Shown here piece after piece: positions 38,796-47,926 of a stretch of 64,000 nucleotides of DNA; position 1 is the stretch's first letter, and every line of letters starts with the position of its first letter. Position numbers and translations under genes: made by a program. Source of the DNA: Rivularia sp. T60_A2020_040. GTDB lineage: Bacteria > Cyanobacteriota > Cyanobacteriia > Cyanobacteriales > Nostocaceae. The notes under the pieces were generated by a model. The model was not told where the DNA came from and did not search any database. It saw only the letters and a list, made by a program, of their open reading frames with translations. Location of the stretch: NCBI GenBank assembly GCA_015272215.1, contig JACYMD010000078.1, positions 105,907-169,906 on the forward strand. The letters run 5' to 3'.

Positions 38796-39407
38796 ATGGA
38801 AACCCTGCGTTTGTATGATTTTTTACCATCAGGTAATGGCTATAAGATACGTTTGTTATTAACACAAATTGGTATGCCATTTGACAGAATAGAGATAAAT
38901 ATATTAGAAGGAGAAACTAGAAGTCCAGAATTTTTAAGCAGAAATCCTAACGGTAAAATACCACTTCTAGAAATTGGTGAGAATAAATACTTAGCAGAGT
39001 CAAATGCAATATTAATGTATCTAAGTGAAGGAACAGAATTTTTACCTTATGACCGTTTTTTAACAGCACAGGTATTACAATGGTTATTCTTTGAACAATA
39101 CAGTCACGAACCATTTATTGCTACATCTAGATATTGGATTTCTATTTTAGGTAAAGCAGAGGAATATCAAGAAGCATTAAAAGAAAAGCATGAGCGCGGT
39201 TATCAAGCGCTGGAAGTGATGGAAAATCATTTAACTGAGAAAACTTTCTTTGTTGGAGAACGTTATACAATTGCTGATATTGCTTTATTTGCTTATACTC
39301 ACGTTGCAGATGAAGGAGGATTTGATTTAAGTCGATTCAAGGCGATTTTAGCTTGGATAGAAAGAGTCAAAATGCAACCGGGGTATATTGGGATTAATCA
39401 AGGATAA
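38796..39407 (+). CDS. Glutathione S-transferase family protein
   Basis: 203 residues from ATG 38796. N-terminal thioredoxin-like domain (LRLYDFLPSGNGYKIRLLLTQIG ... NPNGKIPLLEIGENKYLAESNAI) with the conserved cis-Pro and the ESNAI glutathione-binding motif, followed by the all-helical C-terminal domain (FFVGERYTIADIALFAYTHVADEGGF). The Ser in PSGNGYK is the likely catalytic residue. Substrate unknown. Confidence 0.9.
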   Translation: METLRLYDFLPSGNGYKIRLLLTQIGMPFDRIEINILEGETRSPEFLSRNPNGKIPLLEIGENKYLAESNAILMYLSEGTEFLPYDRFLTAQVLQWLFFEQYSHEPFIATSRYWISILGKAEEYQEALKEKHERGYQALEVMENHLTEKTFFVGERYTIADIALFAYTHVADEGGFDLSRFKAILAWIERVKMQPGYIGINQG

Positions 39408-39454
39408 CAAGAATTGGGAATAGGGAAGAGGGAATAGGAAATAAGCAACTATCA

Positions 39455-39519
39455 AGAAGTCGGGTTTTTTCCCTGAAATATCTGTCACAGAAGATAAGTG
39501 TGATAAAAACCCGACTTCT
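39455..39519. repeat. Palindromic 62-65-bp element, copy 2 of 3
   Basis: Perfect 15-base terminal inverted repeats AGAAGTCGGGTTTTT / AAAAACCCGACTTCT around a core with ATATCTGTCACAGAAGATAA. It lies between the convergent GST and penicillin-acylase genes, where it could also serve as a terminator. Confidence 0.9.
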
Positions 39520-39654
39520 CACCCTACTTTCTTTTCGATAGAAGATTACGGATAAAAAAAACCCTTCTAGACGCTCTTAGCGCAGAGGAAAGAGGTGAAA
39601 AGAGATCATTTCTAGGGGTGAAAGATAATTTTAAAACGATATAGGAATAATCCT

Positions 39655-42336
39655 TTATTCCCCAGGTACTAATAAAAGAGTTGATTTTGTATTTTGATCA
39701 ATTTTGTCATCTTCCCAAAGCATGGAATGATATTTAATATCACGCCACGGTTCAATCATATCAGTATAGTGAGGATTAAATGCGTGTCCCGATTGTCCAG
39801 TACTATGAATTGCTTGGGAGTTATCGAATGAGGCTAAATCAACAATCATTCGTAATGAAGGAATATGAGTAACTTCAAAAGATGATTGATTGGCTTTCCA
39901 ACGGTTAGCATTGACAGTTTCTCCATCTCCTGCTGCTGCAAATGTTCCCCGATTAAATAGTCTTTCAATCACAGCAACTCCCGATTTACCTAAAGTAACA
40001 TTACGAAAGTTGATTTGATGTAGCTTTCCCCAAGTCCATTTTTGGGGATTATAACCCAAACTATTTTCTAATTCTGCTACTGCTTCTACTAATGCTTGTT
40101 TAAATATCTCATCCCGATTTTCCACTTGTGGTGTGTTGCGATTATCCCACCATAAATTATCTGGTTGTTCCATTAAATTTTTCACAACAGCATACCAGCG
40201 ATCGCCACCATCGGGATGATAATCTAAAGGTAATTCATCGTGGAATGTCAACGCTAATAATTTTTTCCAGAATGTTTCAAAAATCGCGGATGCTGGTGAT
40301 TCTATCTTCAGTTGAAAATCCCAGTTGAGTAACAATTGACGCGCATTTTCAATACTATCATCATCAAAATCAATCGACTTAAATATTGGCATCAAATCCC
40401 GTGCATTAATATCGAGGTTATCACCTTGAATCGACTCAATATCAGCCAAAGTTAACAATTTATCGGTATCAGAAATCATTTCTTGAATACGTTTTGCACG
40501 ATACCCGTGAACCCAATCTTTAGTAATCACATAGGGATAACTTTGATCGACTATGGCATTATTCGCGGTAATAATATATCCTCGCGATGGATTAAAACTA
40601 TGGGGTAATTCCTCAAAATCAATATAACCAATCCATTCATATTGATCATTCCAACCAGCTACAGGATACCGTCCATCTCCTTGTTTGCGTATAGGAGTTT
40701 TACCAGTCATTTGGTAGCCGATATTTCCATCAACATCTGCGTATACTAAATTTTGAGCCGCAATATCAAATTTACTCGCAGCTGTACGAAATTCCGACCA
40801 ATTTTCAGCACGATTTATTTCTTGGATAGCAGTAATTAACTGTGAAGGTTCTAAAACAGTCCAACGTAGAGAAACAGCGTAATTTATCGGGATATTTACT
40901 GATGATTTAGGAAACTTTTGTAACGAAGGTAGAACATCGGAAAGAATCGCACCGTGTTGAGTGTAGCGGACAATTTGATTTACTGGTTCGGAGTCCGCAA
41001 CTTGAATTTCTTCGTTAACAAGTTGCATATCCACCCATTTACCATTCATTTCATATTGATTGGGGTTTTCGGGATTGATTTTTTCTACATACAAATCCAT
41101 GGTATCGGACATGACATTAGTTACACCCCAAGCAATGCGCTGATTATGACCGACAATTACCCCCGGTACTCCCGCAAAGGAAAAACCCGTAACATTATAA
41201 GGACAGTTATTGGTGGTTGAATTACTCCTATCCCCTTCTAAAATTACCAATCTCTGTTTACCTCTTTCCTCCGTGTTCTCTGCGTCTCTGCGGTTTTTAT
41301 TTTCTCCCTGGAGGGAGACGCTGCGCGAACGGAAATCTTCTACCGGGAAGGGAGTAGTTGTTGAAATACAGTGTAAACCAACTTCATACCAAATTGAAGG
41401 CATTTGCACCGCTAAATGTGGGTCATCGGCTAAAATCGGTTTACCAGTTACTGTACGTTTCCCGGAAATAGTCCAACTATTAGAACCTACACCGATTCGA
41501 GTACCACCGAGAATTTCTTCTATGGCAGTTACATTACTAGCAATCGATTTCAAATCAGGGGTAATATTTTGGAGAGCGAGTAAATTTATATCTTGTTTTG
41601 TTTTTGTTTCTTCTGCTTTTTTAGCTACTTTGAATTCAGGTACAATTACGGGAAAATCATCAGGATAAACCGGAAAAAGTTCCTCTACCCGTTGTTGAGA
41701 AAAATCTTTTAATAGGATACTACGTTCAATCTCATCACCCAAATTTGTACTCAGGTCATAAGCCATAACTTTACCCCAAAGGATAGAATCTATGGGCTGC
41801 CAAAGTTCCGGATGATACTGGCGATGTATCAGTTTTAATACGGCATATTCTAAGCTTAAAGCGCTACCTTGATGACTTACTAAATAAGTATTTACACCTT
41901 CTGCATAAGCTTGTAAATTTGTCTTTGTCTCGGCATCTAATGTAGCAAATTCCTGCTCTGCTATGTGCTGCCATCCCATAGTCCGTAAAAATTTATCTTT
42001 ATCTAACTGTGATTCCCCAAACATTTCTGAGAGTCTTCCAGCACCAATATGTCGCCAAAAATCCATTTGCCAAAAGCGGTCTTGAGCATGGACATAACCT
42101 TGTGCTAAAAATAAATCATGGTTAGATGCTGCATAAATTTGGGGAATTCCCCATTTATCTCGTAGAACTTTGACTTGATTTTCAAGCCCCCGAATCGTAA
42201 TTGTGCCGTTTTCTTGAGGAAAAGATTTTCTGAATGTGTAAGTAGTTAATCCTGCTAAAGTTAGAATTAATACTAGAATTAATATTCCAATATTCTTAAA
42301 TACTGCTCCAAACCCATCTTTTTTAAGATAATTCAT
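39655..42336 (-). CDS. Penicillin acylase family (Ntn hydrolase) protein with in-frame repeat insertion
   Basis: 893 residues. N-terminal membrane or signal segment (IGILILVLILTLAGLTTYTF), alpha-chain region, spacer, then the autoprocessing site GVG-SNSWTISG: Ser285 becomes the N-terminal nucleophile of the beta chain. Later motifs (FAGVPGVIVGHNQRIAWGVTN, ANNAIVDQSYPYVITKDW) are typical. It probably hydrolyses amides such as acyl-homoserine lactones or related acyl amides in the periplasm; the exact substrate is unknown. Residues 331-377 are an odd basic stretch (RRDAENTEERG) encoded by an intergenic-type repeat inserted 45 residues after the nucleophile. The frame stays open, but processing or folding may be affected. 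Confidence 0.9.
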   Translation of the reverse strand: MNYLKKDGFGAVFKNIGILILVLILTLAGLTTYTFRKSFPQENGTITIRGLENQVKVLRDKWGIPQIYAASNHDLFLAQGYVHAQDRFWQMDFWRHIGAGRLSEMFGESQLDKDKFLRTMGWQHIAEQEFATLDAETKTNLQAYAEGVNTYLVSHQGSALSLEYAVLKLIHRQYHPELWQPIDSILWGKVMAYDLSTNLGDEIERSILLKDFSQQRVEELFPVYPDDFPVIVPEFKVAKKAEETKTKQDINLLALQNITPDLKSIASNVTAIEEILGGTRIGVGSNSWTISGKRTVTGKPILADDPHLAVQMPSIWYEVGLHCISTTTPFPVEDFRSRSVSLQGENKNRRDAENTEERGKQRLVILEGDRSNSTTNNCPYNVTGFSFAGVPGVIVGHNQRIAWGVTNVMSDTMDLYVEKINPENPNQYEMNGKWVDMQLVNEEIQVADSEPVNQIVRYTQHGAILSDVLPSLQKFPKSSVNIPINYAVSLRWTVLEPSQLITAIQEINRAENWSEFRTAASKFDIAAQNLVYADVDGNIGYQMTGKTPIRKQGDGRYPVAGWNDQYEWIGYIDFEELPHSFNPSRGYIITANNAIVDQSYPYVITKDWVHGYRAKRIQEMISDTDKLLTLADIESIQGDNLDINARDLMPIFKSIDFDDDSIENARQLLLNWDFQLKIESPASAIFETFWKKLLALTFHDELPLDYHPDGGDRWYAVVKNLMEQPDNLWWDNRNTPQVENRDEIFKQALVEAVAELENSLGYNPQKWTWGKLHQINFRNVTLGKSGVAVIERLFNRGTFAAAGDGETVNANRWKANQSSFEVTHIPSLRMIVDLASFDNSQAIHSTGQSGHAFNPHYTDMIEPWRDIKYHSMLWEDDKIDQNTKSTLLLVPGE
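41206..41346 (-). repeat. Intergenic-type repeat inserted in frame in the acylase gene
   Basis: About 141 bases (47 codons) with GC-rich palindromic parts (GCGCAGCGTCTCCCTCCAGG) and the phrase CCGCAGAGACGCAGAGAACA. The same style occurs in intergenic DNA of this window (for example GCGCAGAGGAAAGAGG near 39580). Removing it would join STTTPF directly to PYNVTGFSFAG, the expected family continuity. Confidence 0.7.
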
Positions 42337-42436
42337 TTAATTTATCCATCAAATTGCCAACTGTATAATTACGGTTAAATAAGCGATATTATACAGGTTT
42401 GCAGGCATTGTTGAACGAATGGGTAGAAAAACAAGA

Positions 42437-42544
42437 TTAACGTTTGGTAGTAAAAACGTTAGTGAACATCATTAAAAAACCTCCGATGAGAATTGATAAT
42501 GCCAGCCCTGCTGTAACTAAATCGAGTATGTTGGTATTTTCCAT
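42437..42544 (-). CDS. Small single-helix membrane protein, 35 residues
   Basis: ATG 42544 to TAA 42437 encodes a 35-residue peptide beginning MENTNILDLVTAGLALSILI, with one hydrophobic helix and a short basic end (TTKR). It has the profile of the tiny membrane subunits common in cyanobacteria, but I do not recognise it as a known photosystem, cytochrome or NDH subunit. No strong ribosome binding site. It lies between the CobO-like and acylase genes on the same strand. Confidence 0.45.
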   Translation of the reverse strand: MENTNILDLVTAGLALSILIGGFLMMFTNVFTTKR

Positions 42545-42585
42545 ATTTTTAGTTGTTAGTAGTTAGTTGATGGTTGTTAGTTGAT

Positions 42586-43716
42586 TTAAAAATCAACTCC
42601 ACGCTTGGGTTCTACTCCATGATTAGCATAATGTTTGTGACAGTAGACTTCAGAATGAACGCTGGCTAATTCAAAGTATTCTGGTTGATTTTGGCAACGT
42701 CCTGTGATAATAACTTCTGTATGACGGGGTTTGCGAAGTAATATTTCCATAATCGGCTCCACTGGAAGTAATTCTAAATCTACAGTGGGGTTGAGTTCGT
42801 CAAGAATGATGGTTTTATATAATCCCGAAGCAATCGCTGTTTTGGCGATTTCCCAACCTCTTTCGGCTTCTACATAGTCCAATTCTTGGCGAGAATTACG
42901 CCATACTATAGCATCTCGACCACAACGTTGATGGTCTACCACTTCCGGATAAGATTGTTGTAGTGCCGAAATGGCTTCATCTTCAGTATATCCACTGCCA
43001 CCTTTGAGCCACTGCATAATTAATACACGAGTCGAACCGGGATGATTTATTCCTCTACCGATGGCTTTTAAAGCTTTACCCAAAGCGCTAGTGGATTTGC
43101 CTTTACCGGAACCAGTATAAATTTCGATACCTTCCAAACCATATAGCTTTGCTGTGGAGTGGGGCTTCATTTCTGAATGTAAATCGGCAATATCTAAGAG
43201 TTGTTGGGGCGCACCTCTGCCGGTAGCAATGATTTCCAATTCTTGGGGTTTGGATTGTAAAGTTTTGACAACTTCATCGACTTCCAGTAAACCCAAATCT
43301 AATACAGGGTTGATTTCATCTAATACAACAACCGAATATAACCCTCCGGCAATCGCACCTTTGGCAACATCCCAACCTCTGATTGCTTCTTGTTTATCGA
43401 AGGGGATAACTTCATTCTTATCAAAGAATTCTGCCCTACCAGTGCGTACTTGGTCAATTAGATGGGGAAAACCGCGTTGTAAAGCTGCTATCGCCCCATC
43501 TTCATCGTAATCCCTTTCCGGACCTTTGAGAAACCGCAGCAACAACACCCGATTGTAGTTATTTGAGTTATTGATACCCAAACCAATTGAACGTAAAACT
43601 ACTCCTAAAGCAGCTTGAGACTTACCTTTACCAGCCCCATCGTAAACGTGAATTTGACCTTTAAGCCTTGTGGGGCGTAGTTGTGCTGTGCGAATACCGA
43701 TGCCGTTCCTTGTCAT
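42586..43716 (-). CDS. Tandem CobO/BtuR-like cob(I)alamin adenosyltransferase family protein
   Basis: 376 residues from ATG 43716 (open to 43767). Two CobA/CobO-type P-loop domains are fused in tandem: domain 1 has DGAGKGKSQAALG, FLKGPERDYDEDGA and VVLDEINPVLDLGLL; domain 2 has GSGKGKSTSALG, WLKGGSGYTEDEA and IILDELNPTVDLELL, each ending in ATGRG/ITGRC and an HSE motif. Single-domain CobO transfers adenosyl from ATP to cob(I)alamin. Both copies keep Walker A and B, so both could bind ATP. It lies divergent from fraC, with 361 bases between. Confidence 0.87.
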   Translation of the reverse strand: MTRNGIGIRTAQLRPTRLKGQIHVYDGAGKGKSQAALGVVLRSIGLGINNSNNYNRVLLLRFLKGPERDYDEDGAIAALQRGFPHLIDQVRTGRAEFFDKNEVIPFDKQEAIRGWDVAKGAIAGGLYSVVVLDEINPVLDLGLLEVDEVVKTLQSKPQELEIIATGRGAPQQLLDIADLHSEMKPHSTAKLYGLEGIEIYTGSGKGKSTSALGKALKAIGRGINHPGSTRVLIMQWLKGGSGYTEDEAISALQQSYPEVVDHQRCGRDAIVWRNSRQELDYVEAERGWEIAKTAIASGLYKTIILDELNPTVDLELLPVEPIMEILLRKPRHTEVIITGRCQNQPEYFELASVHSEVYCHKHYANHGVEPKRGVDF

Positions 43717-44078
43717 CTCAACCCTACTAGCTGTAATGTGGCAGTCTTTTATCTTACCGAACTTCATGTACCATCGGGAAGGGATAAAAACTCATAAAAA
43801 CTCATAAAAATTCAAATACAAGATTCTGACTCAAACCTCCTTGAGGAAGAGTAAATCTGTTTTTTTGTATGGTAATTATTTATTTATACTTTTTATACTT
43901 TTTTCCATCAACTCTATTCTCTCATAACCTGCCTTGCATTAAACAATTATTTATCTTTATGCTAGTTCTGGTGTAAAAAATGGTAAAACACGTAAATTCC
44001 GTTTAATATTATTTTTTGATACAGTCATTAGATTACAGCCGTAGTACATTACATTACACAGTATTTGGTAACAAGCAT
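43717..44078. other. 362-bp divergent intergenic region between the CobO-like gene and fraC
   Basis: AT-rich, with no repeats. It presumably holds the fra operon promoter. I found no convincing NtcA box (GTA-N8-TAC with proper spacing). Confidence 0.45.
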
Positions 44079-44648
44079 ATGCCAAACTTTGACTTTTCTG
44101 ACTATTTCCGAGCCTTTCCTTTTGGGCTAATCATATTTGACTTTCTATTTTTATTGATAGCGATTCCCATAGAAGCATACATTTTGAATAAGAGATTAAA
44201 GTTCGATAAAAGAACCAGTGCTTTTTATGCAATCTCCATAAATGTGTTTTCCAATGCGATTGGTTGGATAGTTTTCTTTTTGATAGAACCAAGTCCTTTT
44301 TTTGGTAATTATAAATTAGGATTAATAAGTTTTTTACTTTACAATCGCATAGAAGATAATATTTATGGCGATATAGTTCTTGCTGCTTTTATCACTTTTT
44401 TTGGGACTTTGGTGGTAAAGTTCGGATTGTTAAGATTGTTGATTATCGCATTAAGCGAACCTGATGACAAAAAGGCAGAAGCAGAACCAGAGAACTCGAT
44501 TCTTTTGTCAAGAAAAACGCGCCGGGGCAGCAAAAAATTTCAAAATACTAGTTTGTTGACTACTACATTAATAGCTAATTCATTCAGCTATAGTGCAATT
44601 ACCTTGGTTCTATTATTCCGTGTATTCGCTCGCACAAATTTATCGTAA
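44079..44648 (+). CDS. fraC: Filament integrity protein FraC
   Basis: 189 residues from ATG 44079 (MPNFDFSDYFRAFPFGLI); the frame is open 21 codons upstream but that part is not membrane-like. About three membrane helices (GLIIFDFLFLLIAIPIEAYI; AISINVFSNAIGWIVFFLIE; AAFITFFGTLVVKFGLLRLLIIA), plus a hydrophilic tail and a last hydrophobic stretch. Identification rests on the characteristic sequence and the order fraC-fraD-fraE. In Anabaena it localises to septa and is needed for septal junctions, intercellular molecule exchange and diazotrophic growth. Confidence 0.85.
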   Translation: MPNFDFSDYFRAFPFGLIIFDFLFLLIAIPIEAYILNKRLKFDKRTSAFYAISINVFSNAIGWIVFFLIEPSPFFGNYKLGLISFLLYNRIEDNIYGDIVLAAFITFFGTLVVKFGLLRLLIIALSEPDDKKAEAEPENSILLSRKTRRGSKKFQNTSLLTTTLIANSFSYSAITLVLLFRVFARTNLS

Positions 44649-44717
44649 TCACCGATAATTAGGCTAAATATCAAAATATTAATTGTTGTGAATGATCGTA
44701 ATTAATTAGGAGAAAAA

Positions 44718-45791
44718 ATGGGCGTAATTAGGCAGACTTTAGATTTACTTGGCTTAACGGTTCTCTTTGATATTTTCAAAGACATTGTTGAACGAATTAA
44801 ATATATATTCATCCCACCGAAAGCTTTTTCTTGGCAGACATTAATTTATCTCAGTGTATTTTCTTGGTTAATGTCATCTTTAGCTGGTAGTCCGATTCAA
44901 AATATTATTGCATTTTTTGGTTGGGTATTTTTAATTGCTGGGACTTCTTGGTATACCACCGATAAACCTTTGTATATACCCGGAACTATTATGCCTGTGG
45001 GAGCAGTAATCACAGGAGGTATAGTCAGTATTTTCGCTTTTCAGCGAGATGATGCAATTGTCGCTAGAACAATTATTTTTTGGCCGACAATATCTGCTTT
45101 AATTACTGCTATTCCGGAGTTTTTTGAAGGAAGCGGTACCGATGTTAAAACTCAACTACCAAAATTAGAAGACCGTGAAAGTTTGATAGTTTTAATTGGT
45201 TGCTCTATTTTATTAAGTTGTTGGTTAAATGTTTATGTAGTTACAGATAGATGGATCAGCGAATATCCCAGCGCTAAATATCCACTTCCTGAGAGGGTTG
45301 ATGACAAAGAAATTCGTCAACGCAGTGATTTATTAACGTTTTTGGAACCTGGAGATCCAATTCCCAAAAATGGGGTTTTAATTTTAGACAAACTTCAGCA
45401 AGCGGTAGAAACAACATTAAGAGGAAAATCTTGGTCTAACGTTGAACTATGGTTAAAGAACGCAAATCAAGAGGTTAGCAAGCTTGGAGAAGATGTAATC
45501 AGGATTAATTTAGCTGAATTTGAAGAAAAAGATTTATGGAGTACTCAAGCAACCGTAGACAATATTGACCCAAAAAATCCCAGTTCTTACATCTTAAATT
45601 TATTTAGTGTATGGAATGGTCCGAGTGCTGTACCCAATGGATATTATCTCCAAAAATCATGTCAAATTGAACCCATCACAGAACCTGTTGACACCCTCAA
45701 TCCTCAAAATGAGAAAATCACTGTTGCAGAAGTCGAGTGTTTACCTAAGATTTCTTACTTTACCGGAAATCCTCCCCAACAAAAGCGATAA
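44718..45791 (+). CDS. fraD: Septal junction protein FraD
   Basis: 357 residues. N-terminal amphipathic and helical lead, four to five membrane helices (residues about 35-175), then a large extracytoplasmic C-terminal region of 180 residues with helical segments (DKLQQAVETTLRGKSWSNVE). In Anabaena FraD is part of the septal junction (plug and cap region) and is essential for cell-cell communication in filaments. A good ribosome binding site (AGGAGAAAA) precedes the ATG. The gap to fraC is 69 bases and to fraE 63 bases, consistent with one operon. Confidence 0.87.
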   Translation: MGVIRQTLDLLGLTVLFDIFKDIVERIKYIFIPPKAFSWQTLIYLSVFSWLMSSLAGSPIQNIIAFFGWVFLIAGTSWYTTDKPLYIPGTIMPVGAVITGGIVSIFAFQRDDAIVARTIIFWPTISALITAIPEFFEGSGTDVKTQLPKLEDRESLIVLIGCSILLSCWLNVYVVTDRWISEYPSAKYPLPERVDDKEIRQRSDLLTFLEPGDPIPKNGVLILDKLQQAVETTLRGKSWSNVELWLKNANQEVSKLGEDVIRINLAEFEEKDLWSTQATVDNIDPKNPSSYILNLFSVWNGPSAVPNGYYLQKSCQIEPITEPVDTLNPQNEKITVAEVECLPKISYFTGNPPQQKR

Positions 45792-45854
45792 ATTGACAAT
45801 TAGTAATTGATAACTGATAACTGATATGTAGAAATGACTAATTGTTAAATTACT

Positions 45855-46634
45855 ATGAATCTGAATCGAATATTTGCGATCGCGAATAATGCTTTCTTGG
45901 AGGTAGTGCGCGATCGTATTTTGTATATTATCGGTTTTTACGCAATTATTTTGACGATTGCAGTTTTTTTTCTACCGCAAATAGCAGCCGCGACTGAAGA
46001 TAAAATGTTTTTAGACTTGGGTTTAGCAGTAATGAATGTCCTGAGTCTAATTATTGCCGTATTTGTGGGTACAGGATTAATTAACAAAGAAATCGAAAAA
46101 CGCACGATTTTAATGTTAATTGCTAAACCCGTCAGTCGCAATGAATTTATTATTGGGAAATATTTCGGCTTATCGGCTGTTTTAGGATTAATTGTCACTG
46201 CAATGAGTGCTATTTATTTGATATTTCTACAAGTAAATAATATTAATTATTCTGCCACAAGTATTATAGTTAATGCTATTTTCCTGATATTACAATTATC
46301 TTTAATCAGCGCGATCGCGATTACTTTTAGTGTATTTACAGCTTCAATATTAGCAACAGCTTTAACATTTGCAGTCTATTTAATGGGAAATATCACCCAA
46401 GATTTACTTAATCTAGCTCGAATTAATCAAAATCCCGGTTTGGAAAAAATAACTCAGGGTTTATATTTACTTTTACCAGATTTATCCCGTTTAGATTTGA
46501 AAAATGAAGCTGTTTATGGTTTATCAGCATTACCCGATTCCACAACGTTATTTATAAATGCTGGATACGGTTTGATTTATACCGCAATGCTTCTAGCTTT
46601 AGCTTCTGTAATTTTTTCCCAAAGAGAATTTTAG
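45855..46634 (+). CDS. fraE: ABC-2 type permease FraE
   Basis: 259 residues with about six membrane helices. ABC-2 permease landmarks are LINKEIEKRTILMLIAKPVSRNEFIIGKYFGL near the N-terminal third. FraE acts, by Anabaena genetics, in heterocyst maturation and filament integrity. The ATPase subunit is not adjacent. Third gene of the fra operon, with a HIP1-like GCGATCGC near its start. Confidence 0.86.
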   Translation: MNLNRIFAIANNAFLEVVRDRILYIIGFYAIILTIAVFFLPQIAAATEDKMFLDLGLAVMNVLSLIIAVFVGTGLINKEIEKRTILMLIAKPVSRNEFIIGKYFGLSAVLGLIVTAMSAIYLIFLQVNNINYSATSIIVNAIFLILQLSLISAIAITFSVFTASILATALTFAVYLMGNITQDLLNLARINQNPGLEKITQGLYLLLPDLSRLDLKNEAVYGLSALPDSTTLFINAGYGLIYTAMLLALASVIFSQREF

Positions 46635-46662
46635 AATAACTATCGGAGTTAGGAGTTAGTTT

Positions 46663-46692
46663 TGTAGAGACGTAGCAATGCTACGTCTGTAC
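46663..46692. repeat. Short palindrome after fraE
   Basis: TGTAGAGACGTAGCAATGCTACGTCTGTAC forms a strong hairpin. It shares TGTAGAGACGTA with the palindrome after nadK (24432-24477). It could terminate the fra transcript, though no T-run follows. Confidence 0.7.
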
Positions 46693-46737
46693 GGGAATTA
46701 GGAATTAGGAATTAGGAATTAGTAATTTGATAAATCA

Positions 46738-46790
46738 CAACTGTCAACTGTCAACTGTCCACTGTCCACTGTCCACTGTCCACTGTCAAC
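46738..46790. repeat. STRR run (CAACTGT/CCACTGT heptamers)
   Basis: About seven tandem heptamers between the 3' ends of fraE and the pentapeptide gene. The last unit touches the stop codon of the latter. Confidence 0.85.
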
Positions 46791-47442
46791 TAAAGCAAAA
46801 AATTTGAATTTCTTTGATTCTACCATCAGGCATAATTGCTTGGTCTAAATTAGCGTTTCTTAAGTTTGTACGTTGCAAATTTGCTTCTCTTAAGTTAGCT
46901 TGGGTTAAATTAGCCCAAGCTAGGTCAGCATTAGTTAGATCAGCTTGATTCAAATTTGCTTCTAATAAATTGGCACCACATAATCTGGCATTTTGAAGAT
47001 TAGCTTTGAACAAATTCGCTTCAATCAAAGATGCTTCAATTAGTTGAACTTGACTTAAGTTAGCTTTTTGTAAATCTGTATCGCACAAAGAAGCTTCTCG
47101 TAAATTGCTACCAGATAAATTTGCACCTGAAAAAATTGCACCACATAAAGAAGCTTGTCTAAAATCTACATGAGTTAAATTAGCTTCACGAAAAGATGCT
47201 TCATGCATATAAGTTTCTCGCAAACAAGCTTGAGTTAAATTTGCATGATCTAATTTAGCTTTCTTGAGAATTGCTCCGCTGAAATTAGCATTACGTAAAT
47301 CTGCTCCTGTCAAGTTGACTCCGGTTAAATCAACTTTTCTTAAATCTATTCCACGTAAATCGTATCCGCTAAAGTCTCTTTGTCCAAAACTATCGGTAAT
47401 TTGACTTAATACGAATTCCTGTTTGTCAGCACGATTATCCAT
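46786..47442 (-). CDS. Pentapeptide-repeat protein
   Basis: 218 residues. After a 20-residue lead nearly the whole chain is A(N/D)LxX repeats (LRGIDLRKVDLTGVNLTGAD onward, about 35 units) without interruption, predicting one continuous quadrilateral beta helix. No catalytic or membrane segment. Function unknown. Converges with fraE. Confidence 0.9.
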   Translation of the reverse strand: MDNRADKQEFVLSQITDSFGQRDFSGYDLRGIDLRKVDLTGVNLTGADLRNANFSGAILKKAKLDHANLTQACLRETYMHEASFREANLTHVDFRQASLCGAIFSGANLSGSNLREASLCDTDLQKANLSQVQLIEASLIEANLFKANLQNARLCGANLLEANLNQADLTNADLAWANLTQANLREANLQRTNLRNANLDQAIMPDGRIKEIQIFCFS

Positions 47443-47926
47443 AATATTTTTCTGTGAGTGTAAAATTTGTTAAATCGCCATCCTGACAATTACTGTATTT
47501 CGAGGTTACACCCTAAAACCAAAAGATTAGAATAATCAATTTTAAATTTTTTGCAAAAAAATCATAAAAAATCTGCAAACAATTGAAAATAGCTGTTTTA
47601 TAGTTAAATCATTTGTCAAAGCATCCTGATAAAATCACCAAAACCTGATAGCTTTCATATATATAAATATCAAAAGTCATCATATTCTGACTGCTGATTT
47701 TCATTTGCGTATCGCGCTGTATCTCTTTACCGTTTACATTAAAAACTTTGCGTACCTCCGCGCCTTCCCTCAGTGTCACTCCGCATTAAAAAAAACAAAA
47801 ACTTCAAATTCAAAATATAATTTAAACTTAATACTTTATTAACCAAAATGTTAAAAATAACTTGTATAATTATTTATTAAAATATTTTAATTAAACAGAG
47901 CTAAAGCTCCACAAAAAAATCAAAAA
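47443..47926. other. 484-bp intergenic region
   Basis: AT-rich; a fragment near 47745-47785 (TTTGCGTACCTCCGCGCCTT) resembles the dispersed GCGTACCTCTGCG-type repeats of cyanobacteria. No gene seen. It includes the promoter of the pentapeptide gene. Confidence 0.5.

Noticed and set aside
40954..41668. Plus-strand ORFs of 88 and 152 codons opposite the acylase gene
   Set aside because: Antisense shadows of a well-supported gene.
43717..44078. NtcA or HetR-type operator for fraC
   Set aside because: No GTA-N8-TAC palindrome with appropriate spacing to a -10 box could be found by eye.
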